The notes under the pieces are model-generated. The model did not search any database, was not told the DNA's origin, and worked only from the letters and a program-made list of their open reading frames with translations. A stretch of DNA of 64,000 nucleotides. Origin: Anodontia alba. Its lineage: Eukaryota; Mollusca; Bivalvia; Lucinida; Lucinidae. This document shows positions 34,110 to 47,017 of the stretch, in pieces (the first letter of the stretch is position 1; each line of letters starts with the position of its first letter). The DNA lies in assembly GCA_964016985.1 (NCBI GenBank), contig OZ024831.1:80950263-81014262 (forward strand). Direction: 5' to 3'. The translations under genes and the position numbers were made by a program.

Positions 34110-35342
34110 CAAAGAAGAAGTAATTTGGGCTTTCAAAAGCCCCACACTGTCAAGAAGGAACGGCCACGATATTCTTCCTGAAGAGATGGGAGTTGAGCGA
34201 GCTGCATTCCATTCGCATTCTTGAGTGTAGTATCTGGCCTTTTCGTCAGACGGTGTTATAGTAAGTTGGTGGTTTACATATGTTTCTATTTAAACAAAAT
34301 TTAAATGACGCAACAGAGGTAGCTTGTTTAGTGTCATCATACAAATTATTCCATGCTCGAATTGTTGCCGGGAAAAAAAGAGTTATAAAACAGACTCGAA
34401 TTAGCGTGAATAATTTGGATGTCGTTTGAATTTCGAAGGTTGTATCTAGTAGTCTCCTGTATTAGAGGAGGATCAAGATCCGCGAGATTTGGGAGTAAAT
34501 CCATTCAAAAAAATGTCAGTTTGTGCTTGTTTTTACGGCTTTGAAGAGATTCCCAGCCTAATTCTGAGAATAGTTTCTCGATGCTGCAAAGTCTTGCGGC
34601 GCCAGTTATAATTCTTTCTCGCTGCTTCTATGTGGATCGATTTGAGTTGTTTCTTATTTCCAGCTGAGCAGTTATCCGAGATGGCATCACAATATTCGAA
34701 CAATGGCCGTATGACACTGATATATATTTGTTCTAAAGATTTTCTGCTACTCCAAACTTCAGTGTACGCATGAGGTTCATTCGTACCCAGGCTTTCTGTG
34801 CGATTTTCTGGATATGATTCGACCACGTGCAAGACTTTGACAAGATGAGACCAAGGTGTTTATGGCTATCTGTTTTGGGTAGCATTTTTATTCATGAATA
34901 ACGGTGGATGCTATGGGGGAAATAGTTTACGAGATAGGACCATTGAGAAAGTTTTTCGTTCATGAAAGTTAACAAACCAGTTAGCTGCTCAGGTGCTGAT
35001 GGTATCGAGATCAAGATTTGCAGCTATCTTTGCAGACTTTACTATTATGTACAGACTTGTATCGTCTGCTTTTGCACCATATAGAACACCCAATATATTT
35101 CACTATATCATTTATGTATATCAAAAAAGGCAAGGGTCCCAGGTTGACCCTTGAGGAATCCCGGCTTCAACAGGGGCCCAATCAGATGCTTGTCAATTAA
35201 GTACATCGCGCTGCTTATTTGATCACCCTATCCGAGCATTATATCCCGGATGATTTGTGTAAGAAGCCCCTGTGCCATACCCTATCTAAGGCTTTACTGA
35301 TGTCGCAGAATACTGCCCTTACTTTTTTACCGTCGTACACTG
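34110..35342 (-). pseudogene. Degenerate non-LTR retrotransposon (LINE) reverse transcriptase
   Basis: Minus-strand frames encode reverse-transcriptase pieces in the expected order. VRAVFCDISKALDRVWH at 35318-35272 matches the Asp-containing motif A of Jockey/CR1-like LINEs (FCDISKAFDRVWH). AKADDTSLYIIV around 35075-35040 matches the FADDTSLY motif C, with Phe changed to Lys. SVIRPLFEYCDAISDNC near 34722-34672 is the conserved thumb-region block. Stops and frameshifts separate them, so the copy is dead. It begins at motif A, so it is 5'-truncated, and its 5' edge lies directly against the 49-bp satellite, indicating insertion into the array. The family name within non-LTR elements is inferred. 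Confidence 0.85.
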
Positions 35343-36890
35343 CGTTACACGACTTTGATAAAAGCAGCTCAGGCAATCCTTCTAATTTCGCGGCTACACG
35401 ACTGATGAGACTTGTACATGCACTCCCTGTAGTTAAGCGGGCACAAATATTTGATATGGCTTGATCATGCAATCGCTCTGGTGAAGCGGCCACATGATTT
35501 CGATAAGACAAGATTATGCAATCGCTATAAAATTAAGAGGCCATACGACTTTGATAATGCCTGGTTAAGCAAGCACTCTAGTTAAGCGGGCACACGACCT
35601 TGATAAGGCCTGGTCAGGCAATCTCACGCGATAGCGATAAGGCAAGGTAATGCAATCCTTCTAATTAGTTAAACTGGTACACGACTTTCATAAGGCCTGG
35701 TCGTGCATTCCTTGTGGTTAAGCGGCCACACGACTTTGATAAGGCATGGTTATGCACTCCTTCTAGTTAGCGGCCTCATAAATTTGATAAGCTCTTGTCA
35801 TGCAATCCGACTAATCAATGGGCATCACGACTTTGTTAAGATCCTAGCCACGCAATGTCTGTATTTAATTGGTGACATGACTTCCAATATACCCAATCAT
35901 GCAGTCCCTCTGTTTGATGGCCTACGCGACTTAGATAAGGCTTTGTCATAAATCACTCTGTTTAAGCAGCCAACGACTTCGATAAGGCCTGGTAATGCAA
36001 TACCTCGTAGTAAGCTACTACACGACTTCAATAAGGTCTTGTCACGAAGTCCTTTTATTTGGCAGCAATACTCATTTAATAAAACCTCGTCAAGTTAGCA
36101 GCCATACGCCTTGAATAACTCCTGGTAATGCCATATTTATAGATAAGCAGCCACACGACAGATAAGTCTGGGTTTGGACACGCAGTCCTTCTATTTGAGC
36201 GGCTATTTAAGGTCTGGTCATGTCAGCCCTCTAGTGAAGCGACAACAGAGCTTTGATAAGGCATGATCTTGTAATCCCAGTAGTTATGCGGCCACAAGAC
36301 TTTCATAAAGCCTTTGGATGCAATTTCTCAAATTAAACAACTCTACGACTTTGATAAGGCCTGGTAAAGTAATTTTTCTAGTTAAGAGACATCACGACAA
36401 TGCGACCTTGATAAAGCCTGGTCATGCAATTACTCTAGTTAAGCGGTCACGCAATTCCGTTAGGCAATGTCATGTCATTCCTCTAGTTAAGCGGGCACAC
36501 GACTTTGATATGCCCTGGTCATTCAAAGCCTCTAGCTAAGCAGCCACACGATATTGATACAGTCATAATTTTTTATGCGGCCACAGACTTTTGATGCCTA
36601 ATCATGCTATCCCTCTAGTTAAACGACTACACAACTTTGACATATCCTGATCATGCAATCCCTCTGTTAAAGCGGCCACATGACTTTGATAAGGCATGCC
36701 CATGCAATCCCTCTAGTTAAACGACCACATGAGTTCGATAATTCATGGTCATTCAATCCTTCTAGTTAAGCGGCCACACGACTTTGATAATGCTATATGT
36801 CGGTCATACGATTCTGTTAAGACCTAGTCATGCCGTTACACTGGACAAACATCCACACGATGGTGATAATATCTGGTAATGGGACACCTA
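35343..36890. repeat. 49-bp satellite, right block
   Basis: Continuation of the array at 32400-33570 with about 30 degenerate units. Least-diverged units are near 36460-36530 and 36640-36790. Units lose or gain a few bases and some drop the GGCCTGGTCATGC half. The array stops at the retroelement starting near 36905. Confidence 0.92.
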
Positions 36891-37312
36891 GTTGATACCT
36901 AATGTCTGATGCGGCTTTCAGGCTGACATTATTGAGGCTTTTAATTCAACTTCAAGATACCTTGACGATTTATTAAATATTGACAATATTTACTTTGACC
37001 AAATGGTGGACCGGATATACCCTACAGAACTCCAATTAAATAGAGCAAATTCTTCCGATACCGAGGCACCTTTTTTGGATTTGAATCTATGTATATCTAA
37101 TGGTACAGTTTCCACCAAAATATATGATAAACGTGACGATTTTGATTTTGATATAGTCAATTTCCCTTTTCTGGATGGCGATGTCCCCCGGCGTACCTCA
37201 TATGAGGTATACATTTCTCAACTTATAAGATTCGCCAGAGCTTCTTCAAATCTTAATGACTTTAACTACATGTACCGTAATAAAGCCCTTACTGCCAAAC
37301 TTCTTAGGCAGG

Positions 37313-37325
37313 GCTATCGTTATTT
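37313..37325 (+). repeat. Target-site duplication, left copy
   Basis: GCTATCGTTATTT precedes the SINE and is repeated exactly at 37642-37654. Confidence 0.93.
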
Positions 37326-37641
37326 GCCGGCCTCGTTGGCTCAGTTGGATGCGCCGTCCGACTGGAGACCAGGAGGTCGCGGGTTCAACCTCCGCCGAGG
37401 TCGGCAACATTCTTTCGTAGAGATTGATCATGAAATATTTTCTACGGTCATTCTCTCCCTTCCGCTGATTCAAGAAGGGCAGTTGTCAGTTTCTGGCGAA
37501 AGGTATGTGCACAATACTGGTTAACCGCTTAGAGGACTAAGCCTGCCCAGTAAACGTGTGGCTAGGTAAACTGACCGCGCTCGACATGACCCCATTGGGT
37601 TGACTGGGCCGTAAAACCTTAACACAAACAACACAAACAAA
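37326..37641 (+). mobile_element. tRNA-derived SINE, family S1, copy 1
   Basis: The tRNA-like head has an A-box-like TGGCTCAGTTGGATGCG and a B-box-like GGGTTCAACC. The body contains GATTCAAGAAGGGCAGTTGT, CCGCTTAGAGGACTAAGCC and GCTCGACATGACCCCATTGG. It ends in AACACAAACAACACAAACAA. It interrupts the retroelement reading frame and is flanked by an exact 13-base duplication (37313-37325 and 37642-37654). Two other copies are at 47032-47341 and 57299-57545. Confidence 0.95.
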
Positions 37642-37654
37642 GCTATCGTTATTT
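37642..37654 (+). repeat. Target-site duplication, right copy
   Basis: Exact repeat of 37313-37325. The retroelement frame continues immediately after it. Confidence 0.93.
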
Positions 37655-38575
37655 TAAACTTCGTAAGGCGTTTTCGAAATTTTATCGCAGACACAGTGCC
37701 TTGTTAGAAAAATATAGTGTCAGTCTGAAAACACTCTTGCAACAAGGTATATCGGAACCCGAATTTTACGGTGACTTAGTGTACAGATTTAGAAAAATTG
37801 TAGGAAAATCAAACTTTTCGGAGCAATTCAATAAACTTATTAACCGTTATAAAAGAATTGGCTATAGCCTGGATATTATGCGGCAGACTGCATGCCTAGT
37901 TGTCAACCCAATCATTGTTGATGGCTATGCTTCACTCTTTAATTGCACGACGGCGGTTTGGGCCTCAGACTCAATGACGGCCTCTTCGTAAAACTTTAAC
38001 CCGTGGGTTGGGGCTTGACGATATGTCTTTGGCTTGGCCCGCCGTGGTTCAACTATTGGTTTTCATTTACTCTGGCTTACAGTAGAATTAGCCATGAGTA
38101 CTCGTCTTTGTTTATTATAGTGATTAATTTGTTTTTTTATGTTTTCGCTTTGATGCATTGACTGAGTTGGGAGCCTTTATGCGAACCGAATTTTTATGTA
38201 TTAAGAGTAGCATCGGGACCCAGGGTGAAGTTAGCTAGCTGTAAAAGTGCTTTAAACCCCCGGTGGTTTGCTCTACCGACCGTTCTAAGGCGGTGGTCCC
38301 GGTGTTAGTCTTACTCCATGTTGCTTTGTGGTTTATTCTACGAGGCGATTTGTTGTATGTCTTTCCGTGTGTCATTTTGTTCTTGTGTTTTTCAGTGCTT
38401 TTAGTATTGCGATTACTCGCCTGGGGAAGAGAGAGCTAATCTTAGTGCTTTTCGTACGTTTGTTCGGTTTGTGTTTGTTTAGATTTGTCGGTTTCCTCTT
38501 CCTCTTGGGGTCTGGGAAGGGCTGCGGTTTGTGATTGTGGCACTCCCTGGACTTTTCTCTTACTTTTTTTTTTCA

Positions 38576-38775
38576 CAGTTACTCATCTGTAGTCGGACTC
38601 ACCGTGGTTTAACTGATAGTTTTTCCATGTATCTGACCTGCAAGCTGCAATCGGCAAGGTGCAATCGGTCATCTACAGTTGTCTCATTATGTCGTTGAAC
38701 AGTTACTTTTTTTTATGTTTTTCTTCTATGCTGATCCACTGACGCATTAAGGAACGCTACGCGGATCGTATTATC
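38576..38775 (+). repeat. Second, diverged retroelement 3'-region relic
   Basis: ACCGTGGTTTAACTGATAGT and TGACGCATTAAGGAACGCTA, GCGGATCGTATTA parallel GCCGTGGTTCAACTATTGGT and the TTGACTGAGTTGGGAGCC... GCGAACCGAAT blocks of 38040-38190. An older copy sits between the younger one and the satellite. Confidence 0.5.
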
Positions 38776-41700
38776 AGGTATACCTAGAACTATAGCAGGA
38801 GTAAGCGAGGTTTGAAGCCTATTAAACTAAGTTTAAACATCCCTGTAGGAGCAGTATGGGGATGTTTGGCGCATATAAAACTAAATTTATCCCCTATCCC
38901 TATAACAGTTCAGCTGCTGACCGAATAATTGGGTATAGCTGGAATTGTAGCAGAAATAAAGAAGGTTTTGCGCTTATAAAACTAAGTTTACTCCTCCCTA
39001 TCCCTACAACAGTTCAGCTGCTGACCGTATTATTCGGTATAGCCGGAACTGTAGCAGGAGTAAAGGAGAATTGGCGTCTATATAACTGAGATTAAACTCC
39101 TCCCAACCTCTAGAACAGTCTTGACCGTTTCAACGCAGTATAATTGTGTATAGCTGGAACTGTAGCAGGAGTAACGAAGATTTGGTGCCTATAAAACTAA
39201 GCGTAAACTTCTCCCTGCCCCTACAACAGTTCAGCTATTGACCGTTGCAACGCTGGAATTTTAGCAGGAGTTAGGGAAGTTTGAGCCTATAAAACTAAGT
39301 GTAAACTTCTTACTAACCCAACAACAGTTCATCTCTTGACCATTTCAACGAAGTATTATGTATAGCTGGCACTGTAGCAGGGGTAAGCGACGCTTGGCTC
39401 ATATAAAACTAGCTTTAAACTCCTCACTACCCCTATTACAGTACCGCTGTTGACCCTTTCAACACAAGATTATTCCGCATAGCTGGAACTGTAGAAGTAA
39501 GGGAGACTTTGGCGCCTATAAAAATAAATGTAAACTTCTTCCTTACCCTATAACAATTCAGCTGTTTACCGTTTCAACGCAGCATTTTATGTATAGCTGG
39601 AACTGTAGCAGAAGTAATGGAGATTCGGTGCCTATAAATTTAAGTTTAATATCCTTACTACCCCTACAACAGTTCAGCTGTTGACCGTTTCAACGCAGTA
39701 TTGTTATGTATAGCTAAATATGTAGCAGAAGTAAGAGAGAGTTGGCGTCAAGTTAAAACTCCTCTATAAGCTTACAAAAATTCACTTGTTGACAGTTTCA
39801 ACGCAGTATAATTATAGATAAACGGCCCTGTAGCAGAAGTAAGGCAGATTTAGTGCCTATAATACTAAGTTTAAACTCCTCACTACCCCTACAACAGTTC
39901 AGCTGTTGACCGTTTCAACGCAGTATTATTATGTATATGTGGAACTGTAGCAGGGGTAAGGGAGATTTGGCTCCTGTAAAACTAAGTTTAAACTCCTCCC
40001 AACCCCTACAACAGTTCAGCTGTTGACCGTTTCAACGAAGTATTATTATGTATAGCTGGAACTGTGGCTGACATAAGGGAGATTTGAGGCCTATATAACT
40101 AAGTTTAAACTCCTTCCCAACCCTACAACAGTTCAGCTGTTGGCGGTACTATTAGGTAAAGCTTGAAATGTAGAAGAAGTAAGGGTTGTTTGGCGCGTAT
40201 AAAACTAAATTCAAACCCTCCCTATCCCTACAACAGTTCAGCTGCTGACCGTGTTATTCGGTATAGCTGCAACTATAGCAGTAGCGAGGTTGGGCGCCCA
40301 CATAACTAAGTTTTAACTCCTCATTACACCTACAACAGTTCAGCTGTTGGTCGTTTGGAAGCAGTATTATTATGTATTACTGGAACTGTAGCAGGAGTAA
40401 AGGAGGCTTGACGCCTTTAAAACTAAGTATAAACCCATTCCTATCCCTACACCAGCTCAGCTGGTGACGATATTATTAGGTATAGCTGGAAGTGTAGCAG
40501 AAGCAAGGGAGATTTGGTACCCATAAATCTAAGTTTAAACTCCTCCCTATCCCTACAACATTTCAGCTGTATGTACATGTATAGATTGAACTGTAGCAGG
40601 AGTAAGGGAGGTTTGGCGCCTTTGATACTAAACTAAGTTTAAACCCATCCCTACCCCTACAACAGTTCAGATGCAGACATTTTTATTAGGTCTAGATGGA
40701 ACTATAGCAGAAGTAAGTGATGGCGCCTATAAAACTCAGTTTGAAATTCTCCCTGTCCTTGCAAAAGTTCAGCTGCTGAAAGTTTCATTAGTTATAGTTG
40801 GAACTGTAGCAGGTGTATGCGAGGTTTGGCGCCTATAAAACTAAGTTTAATTTCCTAACTTTCCCTACAACAAAAAATCAGCTAATGGCCGTTTCAACAC
40901 ACTATTATTATGTATAGATGGAACTGAAGCTTGAGCAAGGGGTGGAGGCGGGGTTTGACGCTTATAAAACTAAAATTTAACTCCTCCTTAAGCCTGCGCA
41001 AGTTAAGCTGCTGACCGTATTATTAGGTCTAGCTGGGACTGTAGCAGGAGTATGCGAGATATGGCGTCTATATAACTAAGTTCAAACTCCTCACTTCCCC
41101 GACAACAGTCCAGCGTTTGAACGATTCAACGCAGTATTATTATGTATAGCTGGAACTGCAGCAAGAATAAGGGCGGTTTGGTCCCTTTGAACCCATTCCT
41201 ACCCCCTATCCCAACAACTGTTTAGCTATTGACCGTTGTAACGCAGTATTATTATGTACAGCTGGAACTATAGCAGAAGTAAAGGAGATATGGCGCCTAT
41301 AAAACTACCCTTGCAACAGTTTAGCTTTTGACCGTTTAAACGCAATATTATAATGAAAAGCTGGACCTGTATAAGAAGTAAGGTAGATTTGATGCCTTTA
41401 AAACTAAGTTTAAACTTCACACTACCCTACAACAGTTCAGCGGTTGACCGTTTAAGCGCAGTATAAATATGTAGCAGAAGTAAGGGAGATTTGGCGGGCA
41501 TTAAACTAAGTTTAAACCTCTCCATACCCCCTACAACAGTTCAGTTGTTGACTGTTTAAACACAGTATAATTATGTATAGGTGAAACTGAAGCAGAACAA
41601 AGGGCGGGTTCGCGTATATCAAACAAAGTGTAAACTTCTTTCTTACCCTACAACAGTTCAGCTGTTAACCGTTTCAGCGCAGTATTATGATGTATAGCTG

Positions 41701-42529
41701 GAAATGTCGCAGAAGGTAGGGCGATTTGGCGCTTATAAAACTAAGCATAAACCCTTAAATCCTCTTAGCCCCTAAAACAGTTCAGCTGTTGACCATAATT
41801 ATATATGGATGGAATTGTTGCAGGGTAAAAGGAGGTTTGACGCCTATGAAACTAAGTGTAATCTCCTCCCTAACCTTACAACACTTCAGCTGTTGATAGT
41901 TTCAATGCGGTTTTTTTATATGTAGCTAGAACTCTAGCAGAAATAAAAGAGGTTATGCGCCTATAAATCTAAGTGTAAACTTCTTCCTAACCATACAATA
42001 GTTCATCTGTTAACCGTTTCAATGCAGTATTTTTATGTTTAGCTGGAAATGTCGCAGAAGTAAGGGAGATTGAGTGCTATATAACTAAGTTTAAACTCCT
42101 CCTTATCCCTACAACAGTAGTATTGTTAAGTATAGCTGGAACTGTAGCAGACGTAAGAAAGATTTGGGGCCGATATAACTAAGTTTAAACTCCTCCCTAC
42201 CCCTACAACAGTTCAGCTGTTGACCGTTTCAACGTTGTATTATTATGTATAGCTGGAATTGTAGCAGGCTTAAGCAGGCTTAAGGGAGATTTGGGGCCTA
42301 TATAGCTATGTTTAAACTCCTCCCTATCCCTACAAACGTTCAGCTATTCAGTATTATTAGGTACAGCTGGAGCTGTAGCAGAAGCAAGGGGGATTTGGTG
42401 CCTATAAATCTATGCTTGAACTCCTCCCTATCCCTACGATATTTCAGCTGGTGACCGTATCATTCGATTTAGCTGGAAACTGTAGCAGGAGTAAGCGAGT
42501 TTCGACGCCTACATAACTAAATAAATGTA

Positions 42530-43032
42530 AGCGAAAAGTCCAGAGAGTGCCACAATCAGAAACCACAGCCCTTCACAGATACCAAGAGGAAGAGGAAACA
42601 GATAAAACCAAACAAGCGCAAATCGAACAAACGTACGAAAAGCACTCTATCTCTTCCCCGAGCGAGGTAATCGCAATGCTAAAAGGACTGAAAACACAAG
42701 AACAAAATAAAACAAGGTAGGACATAAAACAAAACGCCTCGTAGAATAAACCACAAGGCAACAAAGAGTAAGACTAACACCGGGACCACCGCCTTAGAAC
42801 GGTCAGTAGAGAAAACGTCGGGGTTTAAAGTACTTTTACAGCTAGCCAACTTCACTCTGGGTACCGATGTTACTCTTAATACAGAAATACATAAAAATTC
42901 GGTTCGCATTAAGGCTCCCAACTCATTCAATGCATCAAAGCGAAAACATAAAAATCAAATAAATCACTATAATAAACAAAGACGAGTATTCATGGTTAAT
43001 TCTACTGTATGCCAGAGTAAATGAAAACCAAT
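42530..43032 (-). mobile_element. Minus-strand 5'-truncated retroelement 3' end
   Basis: Reverse complement of the 3' region at 38050-38560, starting with AAAAGTCCAGAGAGTGCCAC and ending at AAAACCAATAGTTGAAC. It splits satellite units on both sides. Confidence 0.9.
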
Positions 43033-44637
43033 AGTTGAACGAAGTTTAACCTCCACACTACTCCTTCAACAGTTCAGCTGTTGACCATTTCAAAGCAGCA
43101 TTATTACGTATAGATTGAACTGTTGCAGGAGTAAGGGAGGTTTGGCGCCTTTGAAACTAAGTTTAAGCCCATCCCTATCCCTACAATTGTTCAGCTGCTG
43201 AACAATAGGTATAGCTTGAGCTGTAGCAGAAGTAAGAGATGGCGCCTATAAAACACAGTTTAAAGTTCACCCTGTCGTTACAAAAGTTCAGCTGCTGAAA
43301 GTTTTATTAGGTATAGCTGAAACTCTAGCAGGAGTAGACGAGGCGCCTATAAAACTAATTTTAAACTCCTCACTTACGTACGAAGTTCAGCTAATGACCG
43401 TTTGAACGCAGTATTATTATGTATAGCTTGAACTGAAACTGGAGTAAGGGGAGGTTTGGCGCCTATAAAATTAAGTTCAAACTCCTCCCTATCAATACAA
43501 CAGTTAAGCTGCTGACCGCATTATTCGGTATAGCTGGAAGTGTAGCAGGTGTATGCGAGAGATGGCGTCTATATAACTAAGTTTAAACTCCTCACCTCCC
43601 CTACAACAGTTCAGCTTTTGAACGATTCTACGCAGTATTATTATGTTTAGCTGGAACTGCAGCAGGAGTAAGGGCGGTTTGGAGCCTTTGAACTCATACC
43701 TACCCCAACATTTGTTTAGCTATTGACCGTTTCAACGCAGTATTATTATGTATAGATGAAACTGAAGCTAGAGTAAGGGGGTTGGACGGCTATAAGACTA
43801 AAATTAAACTCTTTCCTATGCCTACAAAAGTAAACCTGCTGACCGTATTATTCGGTATAGCTGGAACTGTAGCAGGAGTATGCTATTATGGCGTCTATAT
43901 AACTAAGTTTACCCTACAACAGTCCAGCGTTTGAACGATTCTACGCAGTATTATTATGTATAGCTGGAACTGCAGCAGGAGTAAGGGAGGTTCGGAGCCT
44001 TTGAACTCATACCTACCCCAACATCTGTTTAGCTACTGACCGTTTCAACGCAGTATTATTATATATAGCTGGAACTGCAGCAGGAATAAGGGAGGTTTGG
44101 AGCCTTTGAACCAATCCTACCACAACATCTGTTTAGCTACTGACCGTTTCAACGCAATATTATTATGTACAGCTGGAACTGTAGCAGAAGTAAAGGAGAT
44201 TTGGTGCCTATAAAACTTAGTTTAAACTCCTCCCTACCTTTGTAACAGTTCAGCTGTTGACCATTTCAACGCAGTATAATAATGAATAGCTGAACTGTAT
44301 AACGAGTGAGATAGATTTGATGCCTATAAAACTGAGTTTAAAATCCTCACTACCCTACAACAGTTCAGCTGTTGACCGGGTCAACGCAGTATAAATATGT
44401 AGCAGATGTAAGGGAGATTTGGCGCCCATTAAACTAAGTTTAAACTCCTCCATACCCCTACAACAGTTCAGCTGTTGTCCGTTTAAACGCAGTATAATTA
44501 TATATAGATGGCACTGTAGCAGAAGTAAGGGAAGTTTCGCGCCTATCAAACAAAGTGTAAACTTCTTCCTGACCCTACAACAGTTAGCTGTTAACCGTTT
44601 CAACGCAGTATTATTATATATAGCTGGAAATGTCGCA

Positions 44638-45320
44638 GATGGCTATGCTTCACTCTTTAATTGCACGACGGCGGTTAGGGCCTCAGACTCAATGACGGCC
44701 TCTTCGTAAAACTTTAACCCGTGGGTTGGGGCTTGACGATATGTCTTTGGCTTGGCCCGCCGTGGTTCAACTATTGGTTTTCATTTACTCTGGCATACAG
44801 TAGAATTAGCCATGAGTACTCGTCTTTGTTTATTATAGTGATTAATTTGATTTTTATGTTTTCGCTTTGATGCATTGACTGAGTTGGGAGCCTTTATGCG
44901 AACCGAATTTTTATGTGTTTCTGTATTAAGAGTAGCACCGGGACCCAGGATGAAGTTAGCTAGCTGTAAAAGTGCTTTAACCCCCCCTCCCCCCCCCCCC
45001 CCCCCCACGGTGGTTTACTCTACTGACCGTTCTAAGGCGGTTGTCCCGATGTTAGTCTTACTCTTTGTTGCTTTGTGGTTTATTCTACGAGGCGATTTGT
45101 TGTTTGTCTTTCCGTGTGTCATTCTGTTCTTGTGTTTTTCAGTCCTTTTAGTATTGCGATTACCTCGCTTGGGGAAGAGAGAGCTAATGTTAGTGCTTTT
45201 CGTACGTTTGTTCGATTTGTGCTTGTTTGGATTTGTCGGTTTCCTCTTCCTCTTGGGGTCTGGGAAGGGCTGCGGTCTGTGATTGTGGCACTCCTTTGAC
45301 TTTTCTCTTACCTTTTTTGA
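44638..45320 (+). mobile_element. 5'-truncated retroelement 3' end with C-tract
   Basis: Starts at GATGGCTATGCTTCACTC, the last codons of the reverse transcriptase frame, and ends at CTTTTCTCTTACCTTTTTT. A 16-19-base C run at 44982-45006 has expanded where other copies have CCCCC(GG). Satellite resumes immediately on the right. The 135-codon frame at 44875-45282 parallels that at 5702 but is frame-shifted by the C run. Confidence 0.92.
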
Positions 45321-45570
45321 CGCCTATAAAAGTAAGTTTAAATTTCTTCCCTAACTCAACAACTGTTCAGCTGTTGATCCTTTCATTGCAGTTTTATTAT
45401 GTATAGCTAGAACTCTAGCAGGAGTAAAAAAGGTTATGTGCCTATAAAACTAAGTTCAAAACTCCTGACTACCACCACAACATTTCACCTGTTGACCGTT
45501 TCAGTATTTTTTATCTTAAGTAGAACTGTAACAGGAGTAAGGGGAGTTTTGGCATCTATAAACTAATCAT

Positions 45571-46091
45571 TATATAGCTATAAATATTAAGTGATTAGAA
45601 ATGAACGATCAACTCCGAGGAATAATAATACCGATATTTCTCAATATCAGCACGCAATATCAAAATTACATGCCGTCTTTAGATCAGTAATGCTTGTTTG
45701 TCGATCATTAACAGATCTCAAACTTTATAACCATTGTAGAATGCTACGTTGTATGACTTCACAATTGCTGACGTCATTTACACTTGACGTTATGAAATAT
45801 GACGTCACGCTGGACCAAAACATCATATAAATTACTCTTAAAGTTTGAAAGTCGCAAGTAAAGCAACGCAACTGATTTTTGCTCAGATAATTTGTTTTTA
45901 CGACCAGATTCACTGCAAAACAGCAACTGCGCAAAAATAATATGTTGATATTGTACTGATGCAAAAAGGATATCACTTTCTGATATCAGTTTTGCACTGT
46001 TACAGAAAGCGCTACATGTGCAGCGTCAAATTAAAGAAAAAAAAATACAGAACAAGAAGCAAATCGAGAGAACAATATTTATAGCTATATA
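45571..46091. mobile_element. Inverted-repeat element with 18-bp perfect ends
   Basis: TATATAGCTATAAATATT at 45571-45588 is the exact reverse complement of AATATTTATAGCTATATA at 46074-46091. The 521-base interval is non-satellite DNA inside the satellite array. It contains TGACGTCA-type strings (45772-45808) and no recognisable transposase. It could be a non-autonomous transposon; AT-rich ends make a chance match possible but unlikely at this length. Confidence 0.6.
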
Positions 46092-46097
46092 ATAAAA

Positions 46098-46222
46098 GGG
46101 TTATTGCATTGATATTGGTGAATACTGTACCTCGATATTGGTAAATATTGTCTCTTGCAAACTCGCGTCCTTCGATACCCCACCTCGGGACAATATTCAC
46201 CAATAACAGTGCAATGACCCTA
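46098..46222. mobile_element. Fold-back element, GGGTTATTGCA..TTGGTGAATA ends
   Basis: GGGTTATTGCATTGATATTGG/TGAATA pairs with TATTCACCAATAACAGTGCAATGACCC. The interior holds ACCTCGATATTGG against CGATACCCCACCTCGG. It lies directly next to the element at 45571-46091. Confidence 0.75.
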
Positions 46223-47017
46223 TAGTGTTAACTCCTCCCTATCCTCATAAAAGTTCAGCTGGTGACCATTTTATTAGGTATAGCTGGAACTGTAGCAGAA
46301 GTAAAGGGTGTTCAGCGCCTATGAAACTGAATTTTAACTCTTCCCTGTCCATACAACAGCTAACGTACGAGTATCATTCGACCTGTAGCAGGAGTAACGA
46401 GATTTTGTGTCTATATAACAAAGTTTATTCTCCTCACTTCCCCTACAACAGTTCAGTTGTTGACCTATTAAATGCAGTATTATTATGTATAGCAGAACTG
46501 TAGAAGGAGTAAGGGAGATTTGGCGCCTTTGATACTAAGTTGAAACCGTCCCTGTCCCTACAATAATTCAGCTGGTGACCGTATTATTAGGTAAAGCTGG
46601 AACTGTAGCAGTAGAAAGGGGTGTTTGGCGCCTATAAAACTAAGTTTAAAGTTCTCCCTGTCCTTACAACAGTTCAGCTGCTAACCGTATTATTATGTAT
46701 AGCTGGAACTATAGCAGAAGTAAGGGATATTTGGTGCCTATAATACTAAGTTTCAACCTATCCCTACCCGTACAACAGTTCAGCTGTTGATCGTTTCAAC
46801 GCAGAATTATAATGTATAGCTAGAAGGCTAGCACAAGTAAGAGGACTGTGGTGCCTATAAAATTATGTTTAAACTCCTCCTACCCCTTGAACAGCTAAGC
46901 TGTTGACCGTTTCAACGCATTATTATTATGTATAGATGCGTCTGTAGCAGGACTCGTAAGGGATATTTGGTGTCTGTAAAGCTAAGTTTAAAGTCCTCCC
47001 TACTCCTACAACAATTC

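Larger units (their letters stand above)
36905..38575 (+). mobile_element. Retroelement fragment: reverse transcriptase C-terminal half plus 3' region
   Basis: The frame from about 36915 contains the polymerase motif C as YLDDLL (36958-36975, TAC CTT GAC GAT), then 37003-37325 with the block FLDLNL, TKIYDKRDDFDF and YISQLIRFARA. The frame is interrupted by a SINE at 37326-37641 and resumes at 37655, running to a stop around 37990. A roughly 580-base 3' region ends in a T-rich tail near 38575. The upstream fingers/palm motifs and any endonuclease are missing, so it is 5'-truncated. The RT block resembles that of a broad, low-annotated retroelement group in marine animals, possibly Penelope-like; this class is uncertain. 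Shorter copies lie at 1-890, 5405-6128, 42535-43030 and 44638-45318. Confidence 0.85.

Noticed and set aside
36318..36539. 73-codon frame with repeated LVKRxxD blocks
   Set aside because: It is a translation of the 49-bp satellite. Period 49 is not a multiple of three, so the apparent peptide repeat does not persist.
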